Shown: one piece after another, positions 33,589 to 42,416 of the stretch
How positions within the stretch are numbered: the stretch's first letter is position 1
Layout: every line of letters begins with the position of its first letter
NCBI GenBank assembly: GCA_023394875.1
Contig: JAEXAB010000003.1
Location: 310,001 to 374,000 of the forward strand
Length of the DNA stretch: 64,000 bases
Direction: 5' to 3'
From: Bacillota bacterium
Lineage (GTDB): Bacteria; Bacillota; Clostridia; Christensenellales; DTU072
Translations under genes and position numbers: made by a program
The notes under the pieces: generated by a model
Told to the model about the DNA's origin: nothing
Databases searched by the model: none
The model's input: the letters and a program-made list of their open reading frames with translations, nothing else

Positions 33589-33617
33589 ATTATATCCCAT
33601 AATGATATTTATTTCAA
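33589..33617 (-). promoter_or_regulatory. Promoter with near-leaderless start for the flippase-like gene
   Basis: On the minus strand TTGAAA (33617-33612), 17-base spacer, TATAAT (33594-33589). Ten bases separate the -10 box from the ATG at 33578, predicting a leader of about 3-4 bases and no room for a ribosome binding site. Confidence 0.62.
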
Positions 33618-33623
33618 ATAATT

Positions 33624-35174
33624 TTATGTAGCTACAGTTGCCAATACTCCTTTTATTCCGTCTACGCTCGCACTCATAATTCCGCCTGCGTATCCTGCAC
33701 CCTCTCCCAAAGGATAGAGCCCGATTATATTACTGCAATATTTTTCGTCCCTGACTAGCCTAATCGGAGAAGAACTCCTCGCTTCAATGCCCGTCAATAC
33801 AGAATCGTATGCGTCAAAACCTTTTAGCCTGTTCGCCATTTTTTTAACCCCTAAAATAACGCTCTCAACCACAAAATTTGGCAGACAACTGCGCAAATCA
33901 CCAAAAACGTAGCCTGTGCCAACCGAAGGAGCAACACCACCTATTTTTTGAGAAACTCTGTTTTTTAATAAGTCGCCGAAAAGCTGAACCGGAGGGAGAT
34001 AGCTGTTTGATATTTTATAACAAAGCCTCTCAAACTTCCTTTGATACTCCACCCCCGCCAAAGGATTGTCGCTGTTCCAGTCCTTTTCGCTGACGTTAAC
34101 TAGTAACGCGCTGTTGGCGTTATTTCCTCTTCGGGCAAATTCGCTCATCCCGTTAACGGTAATTCCGCCTTCTTCGCTACTGGCGTTTACTACGTAACCG
34201 CCCGGGCACATACAAAAGGTATATAAAGAGCGTTTATCCTCAAAATGCGCCGCCATTTTATAGTCTGCGGGAGGCAAATACCTAGATGATTTACCGTATT
34301 GGGCAAAGTTAATTTCATTCTGATTATGTTCTATTCGGACTCCCATACTAAAAGTTTTGGATTCCATAATCAAGGCTTTACCGTAAAGCATTTCAAAGGT
34401 ATCCCTAGCCGAATGACCTATGGCAAGATATATTTTTTCGCACGGGAATTCTCCCTTATCGGTAATAGCCGAAACTACGGCGCCGTTATTAACTTTTATA
34501 TCGGTAAGCTTGGTATTGTAGTGGATTTCCCCGCCAAGCTCAATAATCTTTTTCCGCATATTTCTTACTACGTCTACAAGTTTATCAGTGCCGATATGGG
34601 GCTTTGACGAATACATTATTTCCTCATCGGCTCCGCTTTCTACAAACTCTTTTAATACGACAGGAATATACTGATTATTAATGCCCGTATTCAGTTTTCC
34701 GTCGCTGAACGTACCTGCCCCGCCCTCTCCGAACTGAATATTACTTTCTACGTTTAGTTTTTTCGCAATACTAAATTCCCTTACGTCCTTTATTCTTTCC
34801 TCAACGGCTTTTCCTCTTTCAAGTACGACAGGTTTTGCGCCCAAAATAGCCAAAGATAGCGCCGCAAAAAGCCCGCAAGGGCCTGTTCCCACCACTACCG
34901 GACGGCTTCCGCTGTACTTCACGTCTTTTAACAGTTTTTCCAGTTCCATAATAGGCATACTATATTTTTCTATGCCGGAACTTACGAAGTTTTCTTCGTT
35001 TTTTACCTTGACAGCCACCTGATAGACAAAGAAAATACTGCCCTTATCCCTTGCGTCCAAAGACTTTTTTAATAAAACAATATCGGAAATTTCTCTGGTT
35101 CTTAATTTTTTATATACGAACTCTTTCCAGTTCTTTTCCTCTCCCAAAGGCACGTTAACGTTAAATTTTAACAT
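33624..35174 (-). CDS. FAD-dependent oxidoreductase, COG2509-like
   Basis: About 516 residues from the ATG at 35174 (GGGAGAATAT upstream; a frame from 35213 lies within the upstream gene). An N-terminal region of about 85 residues (VYKKLRTREISDIVLLKKSLDAR in two parts) precedes the FAD-binding Rossmann motif VVGTGPCGLFAALSLAILGA near residue 93 and the ERG of the adenine-ribose site. Later motifs are FGEGGAGTFSDGKLNTG, ACC-free CMCPGGYVVNAS and the closing GEGAGYAGGIMSASVDG. It belongs to a widespread uncharacterised flavoprotein family. The start overlaps the stop of the BaiN-like gene by seven bases. Substrate not known. Confidence 0.9.
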   Translation of the reverse strand: MLKFNVNVPLGEEKNWKEFVYKKLRTREISDIVLLKKSLDARDKGSIFFVYQVAVKVKNEENFVSSGIEKYSMPIMELEKLLKDVKYSGSRPVVVGTGPCGLFAALSLAILGAKPVVLERGKAVEERIKDVREFSIAKKLNVESNIQFGEGGAGTFSDGKLNTGINNQYIPVVLKEFVESGADEEIMYSSKPHIGTDKLVDVVRNMRKKIIELGGEIHYNTKLTDIKVNNGAVVSAITDKGEFPCEKIYLAIGHSARDTFEMLYGKALIMESKTFSMGVRIEHNQNEINFAQYGKSSRYLPPADYKMAAHFEDKRSLYTFCMCPGGYVVNASSEEGGITVNGMSEFARRGNNANSALLVNVSEKDWNSDNPLAGVEYQRKFERLCYKISNSYLPPVQLFGDLLKNRVSQKIGGVAPSVGTGYVFGDLRSCLPNFVVESVILGVKKMANRLKGFDAYDSVLTGIEARSSSPIRLVRDEKYCSNIIGLYPLGEGAGYAGGIMSASVDGIKGVLATVAT

Positions 35175-36259
35175 ATATTCTCCCCTACCGTTATTCCCGA
35201 CAAAAACGCCCAATGCAAGTTATAGCCGCCACAGTCTCCGTCAACGTTCAACGCCTCTCCGCAAGCGTATAAATTTTTAACAAGCTTGCTTTGCAGATTA
35301 TTATCAAACTGACTTAAAATAAGCCCTCCGCAGGTAACTTGAGCGTTATTTATACCGCCGCATTTAACTTTGTCGACGATAAAATCCTTAACTATCCTAT
35401 AAGGTTTGACGTCTTTTACCTCTGCCAGCTTAATAACGGCTTCGGCAATAGGTCTTTGCAATAAGCCTTCCAAGGTATTGTTTTCTAAAAATTCGGCTAC
35501 TTCCTTTTCGGTAAAATCGGGGGCAAAATCTATACTTATGCGATAATCTCCGCTGTTTCTTGCAATATATGAGGATAATTCCATACTGACAATACCACTA
35601 AGTCCGTTATCCTTAAACAAAAGCTCTCCTATGGCGGAAAATTCAACTTTATTATCTCTGATTAAACTTAATTTTGCCTTGGCGCGCAGTCCGGCAAGTC
35701 CTTTAATAAAGGTTGTATCGGTAATTAATGGCACTATAGAAGGTTTTAGTTCGGTGCATTTATGCCCGAATTTTTCCAGCAAATAATGGCTGTTTTTACC
35801 TTTAGTCGCCGCGCTTCCCGTACATAAAATTACATTCCTTGCCTTATAAGAATTGTTAATAACAAAGTTACCGCCAAGTAACTTTATATCGGTAACTTCA
35901 TAATTTATTACAACTTCGGCTTTTTCAATATGTTTTCTCAAAAGGTTAAGCACAGATGCGGCGGACTCTGAATACGGATAAACCCTATTGCCGTCAGTTT
36001 TTGTTTTCAAACCGATATATTCAAAAAAGTCGTAAACTTTTTTACTGTCTATCAAAAATTTTTCCACAAAATTATCGTTATAGTGGTTTGGCGACATATC
36101 TATATTAGTAAGATTGGCTTTGCCGTTGCCTGTTACAAGCAGTTTTTGCCCAACACGCGCGCCATATTCCAAAATCAGCACGTTTAAGCCTCTTTTTATG
36201 GCGACAGCCGCTGCAGTTAGCCCGCTTACACCTCCGCCGATTATTGCTACGTCATACAT
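35168..36259 (-). CDS. BaiN/HI0933-type flavoprotein oxidoreductase
   Basis: 363 residues, a little shorter than the usual 390-420. N-terminal FAD motif VAIIGGGVSGLTAAAVAIKRG, then GARVGQKLLVTGNGKANLTN, the family signature. Central VILCTGSAATKG and the C-terminal NLYACGEALNVDGDCGGYNLHWAFLSG complete the FAD site. Family members have been linked to flavin reductase or bile-acid dehydroxylation steps, but the name BaiN does not prove that activity. The two flavoprotein genes overlap, so they are probably made together. Confidence 0.92.
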   Translation of the reverse strand: MYDVAIIGGGVSGLTAAAVAIKRGLNVLILEYGARVGQKLLVTGNGKANLTNIDMSPNHYNDNFVEKFLIDSKKVYDFFEYIGLKTKTDGNRVYPYSESAASVLNLLRKHIEKAEVVINYEVTDIKLLGGNFVINNSYKARNVILCTGSAATKGKNSHYLLEKFGHKCTELKPSIVPLITDTTFIKGLAGLRAKAKLSLIRDNKVEFSAIGELLFKDNGLSGIVSMELSSYIARNSGDYRISIDFAPDFTEKEVAEFLENNTLEGLLQRPIAEAVIKLAEVKDVKPYRIVKDFIVDKVKCGGINNAQVTCGGLILSQFDNNLQSKLVKNLYACGEALNVDGDCGGYNLHWAFLSGITVGENIC

Positions 36260-36338
36260 ATTTTTTTCACCGCATATTATTTTTTATATCTATTTTAACA
36301 CATAATAAAGAAAATTAATATTAAAAAAATAACATTTA

Positions 36339-36347
36339 TGGTATAAT
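36339..36347 (+). promoter_or_regulatory. Extended -10 promoter of the chromate transporter pair
   Basis: TGG-TATAAT at 36339-36347 in the divergent gap between the BaiN-like gene and the transporter; no good -35 box was found. The 36260-36384 gap also carries a minus-strand TAAAAT for the BaiN-like gene, which is weaker. AAGGAA stands before the ATG at 36385. Confidence 0.5.
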
Positions 36348-36384
36348 GCATATATAAAAATAGCACATATTTAAGGAAAAAAAT

Positions 36385-36996
36385 ATGCGGAAAAATAAAT
36401 CTGTAATAGAAACCAAATACGGTAAAACCTTTTTTCTCAAAATCTTAGACTTATTTTGGACGTTTTTCAAAATCGGCATAGTTTGCTTTGGCGGCGGCTA
36501 TACGATGATTGCTTTAATCGAAAAAGAAATCGTAGAAAAAAAACAATGGATAACAAGTGAAGATATGTTAAATATCATTGCCATTGCCGAGACCACTCCC
36601 GGACCTATTGCCATCAATACAAGCACCTATGTGGGTTTCCGCAAAGGTGGTGTTATCGGGGCTATTGCCGCTACTTTCGGCGTGGTTTTACCCTCTTTTG
36701 CCATAATTTGCGCAATCAGCTTTTTTATTGACGCGTTCAGCTCCAATATTTATGTTGCTTACGCCCTAAAAGGTATGAGAATTGGCGCCCTTGTTCTTAT
36801 CTTAGGCGCGGTAATAAGGCTGTTCAAAAAGACCGAAAAGACAATATTCGGCATTATTATTTTGCTTGCTACCTTTTTTATTACCTATTTTACATCCTTT
36901 GGCATTATATATACTTTGCTTTGCTGCGCGGCGGCAGGCATAATTTATTGTCTTATTTTTAGGCTTATTAAGTATATCAAGGAGGTCAACCTATGA
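36385..36996 (+). CDS. Chromate transporter, half-length subunit 1
   Basis: CHR-family membrane protein of 203 residues with about six helices. Typical motifs are FFKIGIVCFGGGYTMIALIE near residue 28 and ETTPGPIAINTSTYVGFRKGG near 75. Half-length CHR proteins occur as pairs that correspond to the two halves of full-length ChrA. The family is named for chromate efflux in exchange for sulfate, but most members, especially in gut bacteria, have unproven substrates. The next gene begins four bases before this one ends (ATGA overlap). Confidence 0.93.
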   Translation: MRKNKSVIETKYGKTFFLKILDLFWTFFKIGIVCFGGGYTMIALIEKEIVEKKQWITSEDMLNIIAIAETTPGPIAINTSTYVGFRKGGVIGAIAATFGVVLPSFAIICAISFFIDAFSSNIYVAYALKGMRIGALVLILGAVIRLFKKTEKTIFGIIILLATFFITYFTSFGIIYTLLCCAAAGIIYCLIFRLIKYIKEVNL

Positions 36997-37586
36997 TATA
37001 CTTCCAATTATTTTTTACATTCTTCAAAATAGGCTTATTTACAATAGGCGGCGGCTACGCCATGATACCGCTTATTACCTCCGAAGTTGTTGCTAACAAC
37101 TGGCTAAGTGAAGAAATGCTCATTAATTTCATTGCTATAAGCGAATCGACTCCGGGACCTTTTGCAGTCAACATTGCAACCTTTGTAGGAATAGAACAAG
37201 CGGGCTTTTTCGGCGCCGTTTGTACCACTTTCGGCGTGGTTCTGCCATCTTTGATAATAATAATGTTTATCGCCGCGTTTTTTACCAAATTTACCGAAAA
37301 GCAAACGGTAAAAGATGCCTTTTTCGCTTTGCGACCTGCCGTTATCGGTTTGATTTTCGCCGCTTTTATTACTCTTATCGCGCAGACTATTTTTGCTAAC
37401 GTAACTATAAAATCTATCCAAAGTTTCAAAAATACCGATATCGTGGGGCTGATTTTGTTTGCTGTTCTTTTTGTAATCTCCCAAATACCCACAAAGATTA
37501 AGGGCAAAAAGAAAAAAATTCATCCCGCTTTTCTGATGTTAATTAGCGCGCTTATCGGAATTTTGATTTACGGCGTTATTCTTTGA
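36993..37586 (+). CDS. Chromate transporter, half-length subunit 2
   Basis: Second CHR half, 197 residues, with the same motif pair: FFKIGLFTIGGGYAMIPLIT near the N-terminus and ESTPGPFAVNIATFVGIEQAG. The partner gene overlaps by four bases, and AAGGAGG precedes the ATG inside the first gene, indicating coupled synthesis of a heterodimer. Both copies keep the GGGY and TPGP signatures, so both are probably functional. Substrate uncertain. Confidence 0.93.
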   Translation: MIYFQLFFTFFKIGLFTIGGGYAMIPLITSEVVANNWLSEEMLINFIAISESTPGPFAVNIATFVGIEQAGFFGAVCTTFGVVLPSLIIIMFIAAFFTKFTEKQTVKDAFFALRPAVIGLIFAAFITLIAQTIFANVTIKSIQSFKNTDIVGLILFAVLFVISQIPTKIKGKKKKIHPAFLMLISALIGILIYGVIL

Positions 37587-37607
37587 TTTTCCTCTTATTA
37601 TTTTTCA

Positions 37608-37636
37608 TTGCAATAACGGTATATTTGTGATAAAAT
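37608..37636 (+). promoter_or_regulatory. Promoter of coaX-hom
   Basis: TTGCAA (37608-37613), 17-base spacer, TAAAAT (37631-37636). The start codon of coaX lies 30 bases downstream with AAAGGA. Confidence 0.65.
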
Positions 37637-37666
37637 TTATGATAATACAGCTAAAAGGATAAACAA

Positions 37667-38443
37667 ATGATACTACTGATGGACGTTGGCAACAGCAATA
37701 TAAAAATAGGTCTTGCCAACGAGCAAAAAACGATTAAAACCTGGCGTATCGGCACCGATACCAGCAAAACCGCCGATGAATTCGGAATGATTTTATTTGA
37801 CCTTCTGGAACAGAACGGATTTACCTTTTCTTGTATCGACGGCATAATAATAAGCAGTGTGGCTCCCAGTATCAACTATACCTTGGAGCATATGTGTTCC
37901 TTTTATATGCACGTCAAGCCCATTATGGTTTCCCACAAAATTAACCTTGCCGGCATGACCATTGACTACAACAACGCCCAAGAACTAGGCAGTGACCGCA
38001 TTGTTAACGCAGTTGCTGCTTATAAACAGTACGGCGGACCGGTAATAACGGTAGACTTCGGCAGCGCTACCACTTTCGGAGTAGTAGACAAGGACGGCGT
38101 ATTTATCGGAGGCTTAATTGCCCCCGGTATAAAATCCAGTACCGAAAGTTTGGTAAACACAGCCGCAAAATTGCCCAGAATTGAGCTAATTAAACCCGCG
38201 TCGATTATCGGTAAAAACACCATAGAAAACATGCAGGCAGGCGTAATTTACGGCTTTACGGGCTTAGTTGAATACATCGTAAGACATATTAAAGCCGAAA
38301 AAGGCTTTGAAAACGCAAAAGTTGTGGCAACAGGCGGCATGAGCCAGTTGTTACTACAAGACTGCAAAACATCGTTCATTGACGTAATAGACCGCGCTCT
38401 AAGTCTCAAAGGACTGCGCATTCTTTACGATTGCAATAAATAA
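37667..38443 (+). CDS. coaX: Type III pantothenate kinase
   Basis: Phosphorylates pantothenate in the first committed step of coenzyme A synthesis. It has 258 residues, the usual length, and belongs to the ASKHA fold. The phosphate-binding DVGNSNIKIGL at the N-terminus, ELGSDRIVNAVAA and TVDFGSATTFGVVD in the middle, and GGLIAPGI followed by a late ATGGMSQL are family hallmarks. Type III enzymes are not inhibited by CoA and need a monovalent cation. hom follows after 17 bases, in the same transcript. Confidence 0.97.
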   Translation: MILLMDVGNSNIKIGLANEQKTIKTWRIGTDTSKTADEFGMILFDLLEQNGFTFSCIDGIIISSVAPSINYTLEHMCSFYMHVKPIMVSHKINLAGMTIDYNNAQELGSDRIVNAVAAYKQYGGPVITVDFGSATTFGVVDKDGVFIGGLIAPGIKSSTESLVNTAAKLPRIELIKPASIIGKNTIENMQAGVIYGFTGLVEYIVRHIKAEKGFENAKVVATGGMSQLLLQDCKTSFIDVIDRALSLKGLRILYDCNK

Positions 38444-38460
38444 TAACAAAGGAGACTGCT

Positions 38461-39732
38461 ATGAAAAAAATAGGTGTAGCTTTATTAGGTCTTGGGACCG
38501 TCGGCGGTGGAACCTACCGCATATTAAAAAACAATCATAACGCCATAAAAAAGAACGATGGTGTTGACATATCGGTGTTGCATATCCTAGAGAAGGATAT
38601 CAACAAGGCAAAAGCGCTAGATGTGGATTTAAGTATCGTTTCCACAGACATTGACAAAGTGGTTAACGACCCCAACGTTAACATTGTAGCCGAATTTTTC
38701 GGCGGAATTGAACCTGCAAGAAGCTTTTTAATTAAATGCCTACTTGCCGGCAAAAGCATAGTAACTGCCAATAAAGAACTTTTCAGTAAACACTGGGACG
38801 AACTGGAAGAAGCGGCAAAGAAAGGCAAAGCCGGACTGTATTTTGAAGCCACCTGCGTAGGCGGAGTGCCGATTATCAGGACTTTGACAGAAAGTATGCA
38901 AGGCAACAATATTCTGTCTATTATGGGCATTGTAAACGGCACAACCAACTTTATTTTGTCAAAAATGGCGGACGAAGGCTTAGACTATGCCGACGTATTA
39001 AAACAAGCGCAAGACCTAGGCTATGCCGAAGCTAACCCCAGCGCCGACGTAGACGGCTTTGACAGCATGTACAAGCTAAGTATACTAAGTAGCCTTGCTT
39101 TCCATACCAAAGTGCCGATAAAAAACATTTACCGCGAAGGAATAAGCAAAGTTAATAAAATCGATATAGAGTTCGGCAAGCAAATAGGCTATACGTTAAA
39201 GCTTCTTGCCATAGCCAAAAAGGTAGACGGCAAAATCGAAGCGCGCGTACACCCTGCTTTTATCCCCGACTCTCACCCTCTTGCCAGCGTAAAGGGCAGT
39301 TTTAACGCCGTTCATATTTTAGGAGACAACGTGGGCGACATTATGCTCTACGGCAGAGGCGCAGGCGATTTACCCACAGGTAGCGCAATTGTAAGCGACA
39401 TCGTCTTTGCCGCCAACAGCAAGCCGAAATACTCCTCTTTCAAAAACGTCAACGACGTCGATGACAAACGCTTCAGCAAGGACTTCCAATGCAATTACTA
39501 TATCCGTATGGACGTAGAAGACAAAGCAGGCGTCCTAGCCAAAATCGCAGGAATTTTCGGTAAAAACAGAGTCAGCATAAACACCATGCAACAGCAAGCC
39601 AAGTCAGGCACAGCAACAATCATATTTATGATACACAAAACCGGCGAAAACAACATAAACAAAGCCATTCGCCAACTGGAGCTAATGCCCGACATCAAGA
39701 GCATCGACGCAATAATTAGAGTGGAAGAATAA
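38461..39732 (+). CDS. hom: Homoserine dehydrogenase
   Basis: Reduces aspartate semialdehyde to homoserine with NAD(P)H, leading to threonine and methionine. It has 423 residues: nucleotide-binding domain with GLGTVGGGTYR near the start, catalytic domain with FEATCVGGVPIIRTL, GIVNGTTNFILSKM and AEANPSADVDGFD, and a C-terminal ACT domain from about 350 (RMDVEDKAGVLAKIAGIFG) for allosteric feedback, usually by threonine. The ribosome binding site is AAAGGAGA. Nothing else of the pathway is adjacent. A strong terminator follows. Confidence 0.98.
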   Translation: MKKIGVALLGLGTVGGGTYRILKNNHNAIKKNDGVDISVLHILEKDINKAKALDVDLSIVSTDIDKVVNDPNVNIVAEFFGGIEPARSFLIKCLLAGKSIVTANKELFSKHWDELEEAAKKGKAGLYFEATCVGGVPIIRTLTESMQGNNILSIMGIVNGTTNFILSKMADEGLDYADVLKQAQDLGYAEANPSADVDGFDSMYKLSILSSLAFHTKVPIKNIYREGISKVNKIDIEFGKQIGYTLKLLAIAKKVDGKIEARVHPAFIPDSHPLASVKGSFNAVHILGDNVGDIMLYGRGAGDLPTGSAIVSDIVFAANSKPKYSSFKNVNDVDDKRFSKDFQCNYYIRMDVEDKAGVLAKIAGIFGKNRVSINTMQQQAKSGTATIIFMIHKTGENNINKAIRQLELMPDIKSIDAIIRVEE

Positions 39733-39754
39733 TATATATCCTCAAATCAAAACG

Positions 39755-39787
39755 AAAGGGAAAACCGAAATGGTTTTCCCTTTTTTT
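39755..39787 (+). terminator. Rho-independent terminator after hom
   Basis: AAAGGGAAAACC, loop GAAAT-type, GGTTTTCCCTTT, then a T run. Ends the coaX-hom transcript. Confidence 0.92.
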
Positions 39788-39806
39788 ATAACCCGTCACA
39801 ATAAAA

Positions 39807-39835
39807 AACAGGCTATGCTTTATTCATAACCTGTT
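39807..39835 (-). terminator. Rho-independent terminator after rplQ
   Basis: On the minus strand AACAGGTTATG, loop AATAAAG, CATAGCCTGTT (one wobble pair), then TTTTATT. Ends the ribosomal protein transcript; it is convergent with the hom terminator. Confidence 0.85.
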
Positions 39836-39859
39836 CTTATTTATTAATTATTAACTACA

Positions 39860-40375
39860 TTAATCAACTAATTCTAAAATACACATCGAAGCGTCGTCTC
39901 CTCGTCTGTTAGGTAGCTTGATAATACGCGTATATCCGCCGCCTTGACCTTTTTCCTGCTCTCTCTTGTCATATTTGGGAGCGTATTCATTGAATATCTT
40001 CTCCACTATAGGATGCTTGATATCAGCTGTTCTTTCACGGAAGTTAGCTTTGCTTTCTTTAGCAACGGGCTGTTCTTGAATGTCGGCAAGTTTAGCCATA
40101 ATTCTTCTTCTTGCTGCAAGCTTCTTAGGTCCGTCGTTTGTGAACTCAACATCTATTTTTTCATCTTTTTGATTGGTCTTTTGTTTGGTAACCTTTAGGG
40201 TGTCTTGGTAGCTACGCAAAGCAAGTGTGATTATCTTTTCGGCAACCTTTCTTACTTCTTTAGCTCTTTCTACCGTGGTTTCGATTTTTCCATACCAAAG
40301 CAATTGTGTAGCCTGGCTGTATACCAGCTGCACTCTTTGGTCTGTTCTTTTACCTAGTTTGCGATTTTGTGCCAT
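39860..40375 (-). CDS. rplQ: 50S ribosomal protein L17, with insertion
   Basis: Large-subunit protein near the exit tunnel, last gene of the alpha operon. It has 171 residues against about 120 in Bacillus. The N-terminal (RKLGKRTDQR, GKIETTVERAKEVRKVAEKIITLA) and C-terminal (GGGYTRIIKLPNRRGD, ILELVD) parts align with ordinary L17. About 45 extra residues lie near positions 58-125, rich in Lys, Asp and Glu; both flanks of the insertion remain in frame, so it is an expansion, not a fusion. The ribosome binding site is AAGGAGA. Confidence 0.96.
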   Translation of the reverse strand: MAQNRKLGKRTDQRVQLVYSQATQLLWYGKIETTVERAKEVRKVAEKIITLALRSYQDTLKVTKQKTNQKDEKIDVEFTNDGPKKLAARRRIMAKLADIQEQPVAKESKANFRERTADIKHPIVEKIFNEYAPKYDKREQEKGQGGGYTRIIKLPNRRGDDASMCILELVD

Positions 40376-40390
40376 TTATACTAATTCTCC

Positions 40391-41347
40391 TTACTCGTCT
40401 TTATTATAAAGCTTTAACCCGAAGCCTTCTAGCTTCTTAATAACTTCGTCCAATGATTTGCGTCCCAGATTACGAACTTTGAGCATATCTTCTTCGCTTC
40501 TCTTAACGAGGTCTTCTACGGTGAAGATGCCTGCTCTCTTGAGACAGTTAAGCGGACGTACGCTGAGATCCAATTCTTCGATACTCATGTATAAAGCTTT
40601 TTGTGTGTCGTCGTCATCCTTGCTCACAAGAATGTCTATGCTGCTCATTTCGTCAACAAGGTTGATAAACAATTTAAGATGGTCGCTCATGATTTTGGCA
40701 GCCAAACTTATAACCTTTCTGGGAGATGAGGTAGCGTTTGTCTTTACGTTAATTGTCAGCTTGTCGTAGTCAATGGATTGCTCTACACGGGTAGCTTCTA
40801 CAGAATAACTAGCCGCAACAACCGGTGAGAACAAAGAGTCCATAGGAATATATCCTATCGGCTGTTGTGTAACGGGCTTATTGTTCGGTCCCGAAACGTA
40901 TCCTCTGCCTGTGCCGATGGTAAGCGTCATATCCAAAGTATAACCGTCTTCCAGCGTGCAGATAAACGCATCGGGATTCATAATCTCGATATCGCTGGGA
41001 AGGTCAATATCTTTAGCGGTAACAATGCCGCCTGTGGTTCTGACAAGTTTAACCTTTGCGGGAGCAAAATACTCTTCGGTAAATACCTTTACGGCTACGT
41101 CCTTAAGGTTAAGGATAATTTCCGCAACGTCTTCTTTTACTCCGGGAATTGTGCTGAACTCATGCTTTACACCCTCAATCTGAATACCGATTATCGCTGC
41201 GCCGGGCAAAGCTGTGCATAGTATTCTTCTGAGGCAATTCCCAATGGTGGTGCCGTAACCTCTTTCTAAAGGTTCTACAACAAAACTCGCCTGAGAGTCG
41301 TCTGTGCCAACTATCTCCGTAATTTTAGGTTTTACTATTTCCATCAT
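40391..41347 (-). CDS. rpoA: RNA polymerase alpha subunit
   Basis: Assembles RNA polymerase and contacts promoter UP elements and activators. It has 318 residues. The N-terminal assembly domain (to about 230) includes LERGYGTTIGNCLRRILC, and the C-terminal domain (about 250-310) includes LDLSVRPLNCLKRAGI and VRNLGRKSLDEVIKKL with the DNA-contacting helix-hairpin-helix. The start is at 41347 with GGAGGAATTG upstream; a second ATG is the next codon. It lies between rpsD and rplQ, the standard position. Confidence 0.99.
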   Translation of the reverse strand: MMEIVKPKITEIVGTDDSQASFVVEPLERGYGTTIGNCLRRILCTALPGAAIIGIQIEGVKHEFSTIPGVKEDVAEIILNLKDVAVKVFTEEYFAPAKVKLVRTTGGIVTAKDIDLPSDIEIMNPDAFICTLEDGYTLDMTLTIGTGRGYVSGPNNKPVTQQPIGYIPMDSLFSPVVAASYSVEATRVEQSIDYDKLTINVKTNATSSPRKVISLAAKIMSDHLKLFINLVDEMSSIDILVSKDDDDTQKALYMSIEELDLSVRPLNCLKRAGIFTVEDLVKRSEEDMLKVRNLGRKSLDEVIKKLEGFGLKLYNKDE

Positions 41348-41372
41348 TGTGACAATTCCTCCTTATGCCGTA

Positions 41373-41996
41373 TTATTTAGAATACAACTCGACTATCATT
41401 TGCTCAGCTATTGTCATATCGATATCTTCACGCGACGGAAGGCTAATAATGCTGCCTTTTAATGTGGAAGGATCAAACTCCAGCCATTTCAAACTATTGT
41501 TTACTTTTACGTTTTTCAAATCGGTGAAGAAAGTGTTGCCCTGTTTGTTTTCCTTAACGGCAATAACGTCTCCTGCTTTAACAAGGTAGCTGGGGATATT
41601 AACTCTCTTGCCGTTTACGGTGATGTGTCCGTGGCTCACTATTTGTCTAGCTTGAGCGCGACTCACGCCGATACCCATTCTGTAAACAACGTTGTCCAAT
41701 CTTCTTTCGATAAGAACAAGCATATTTTCACCGGTAGCTCCGCGCATTGTATCTGCAATCAGATAATACTTGTGGAACTGCTTTTCGGTTAATCCGTATA
41801 TTCTCTTAGCCTTTTGCTTTTCTCTTAACTGTATGCTATAGGGAGAGGGTTTCTTTCTCATAGCACCGTGCACTCCAGGAGGAGTCTGACGCTTTAGAAT
41901 AACGCACTTCTCAGAATAGCACTTATCGCCTTTCAAAAATAATTTGCAACCTTCGCGTCTGCAAAGACGGCAATCCGGTCCTGTATATTTCGCCAT
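41373..41996 (-). CDS. rpsD: 30S ribosomal protein S4
   Basis: Primary 16S rRNA-binding protein and, in many bacteria, translational repressor of its own operon. It has 207 residues with the S4 RNA-binding domain (RRLDNVVYRMGIGVSRAQARQIVSHGHI). Four cysteines near the N-terminus (Cys9, Cys12, Cys26, Cys31 by pattern CRLC...C...C) indicate the zinc-binding form. Its location inside the alpha operon differs from Bacillus subtilis, where rpsD stands alone. AGGAGG precedes the start. Confidence 0.98.
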   Translation of the reverse strand: MAKYTGPDCRLCRREGCKLFLKGDKCYSEKCVILKRQTPPGVHGAMRKKPSPYSIQLREKQKAKRIYGLTEKQFHKYYLIADTMRGATGENMLVLIERRLDNVVYRMGIGVSRAQARQIVSHGHITVNGKRVNIPSYLVKAGDVIAVKENKQGNTFFTDLKNVKVNNSLKWLEFDPSTLKGSIISLPSREDIDMTIAEQMIVELYSK

Positions 41997-42013
41997 TTTT
42001 CGTTACCTCCTAA

Positions 42014-42406
42014 TTACAACCTTCTACGCTTGGGGGGACGGCATCCATTATGAGGAATGGGTGAAACATCCTTAATCAAGGTAATATCAACGTCACAAGC
42101 CTGTATAGCTCTTATACTGGGCTCTCTGCCTTGTCCTGTACCCTTAATGTAAACTTCAACCTTTCTTACTCCGTGCACTTTTGCATCGTTAACCGCTTTT
42201 TCGGTAGCCTGAGTAGCGGCGAAAGCCGTTTCCTTTCTGGCGCCCTTTAAGCCCAACATACCTGCCGAAGCCCAGCTGATGGTATTTCCTGTCATATCGG
42301 TAACAGTAACAATGGTGTTGTTATGGGTGGTATGAACATGAACCTGACCTTTGTCAATACGCTTTAGGTCTTTTCTCTTTTTAATCGTAGATTTTCTTAC
42401 TGCCAT
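42014..42406 (-). CDS. rpsK: 30S ribosomal protein S11
   Basis: Small-subunit platform protein, 130 residues, as usual. VHVHTTHNNTIVTVTDMTGN near the N-terminus and the terminal DVSPIPHNGCRPPKRRRL are diagnostic. The start has TTAGGAGG. It lies 10 bases after rpsM and 17 before rpsD. Confidence 0.99.
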   Translation of the reverse strand: MAVRKSTIKKRKDLKRIDKGQVHVHTTHNNTIVTVTDMTGNTISWASAGMLGLKGARKETAFAATQATEKAVNDAKVHGVRKVEVYIKGTGQGREPSIRAIQACDVDITLIKDVSPIPHNGCRPPKRRRL

Positions 42407-42416
42407 ATTTTACCTC

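Noticed and set aside
36385..37586. One chrA gene split by frameshift
   Set aside because: Each half has its own start, ribosome binding site and complete CHR motif set; paired half-length CHR genes are a known arrangement.
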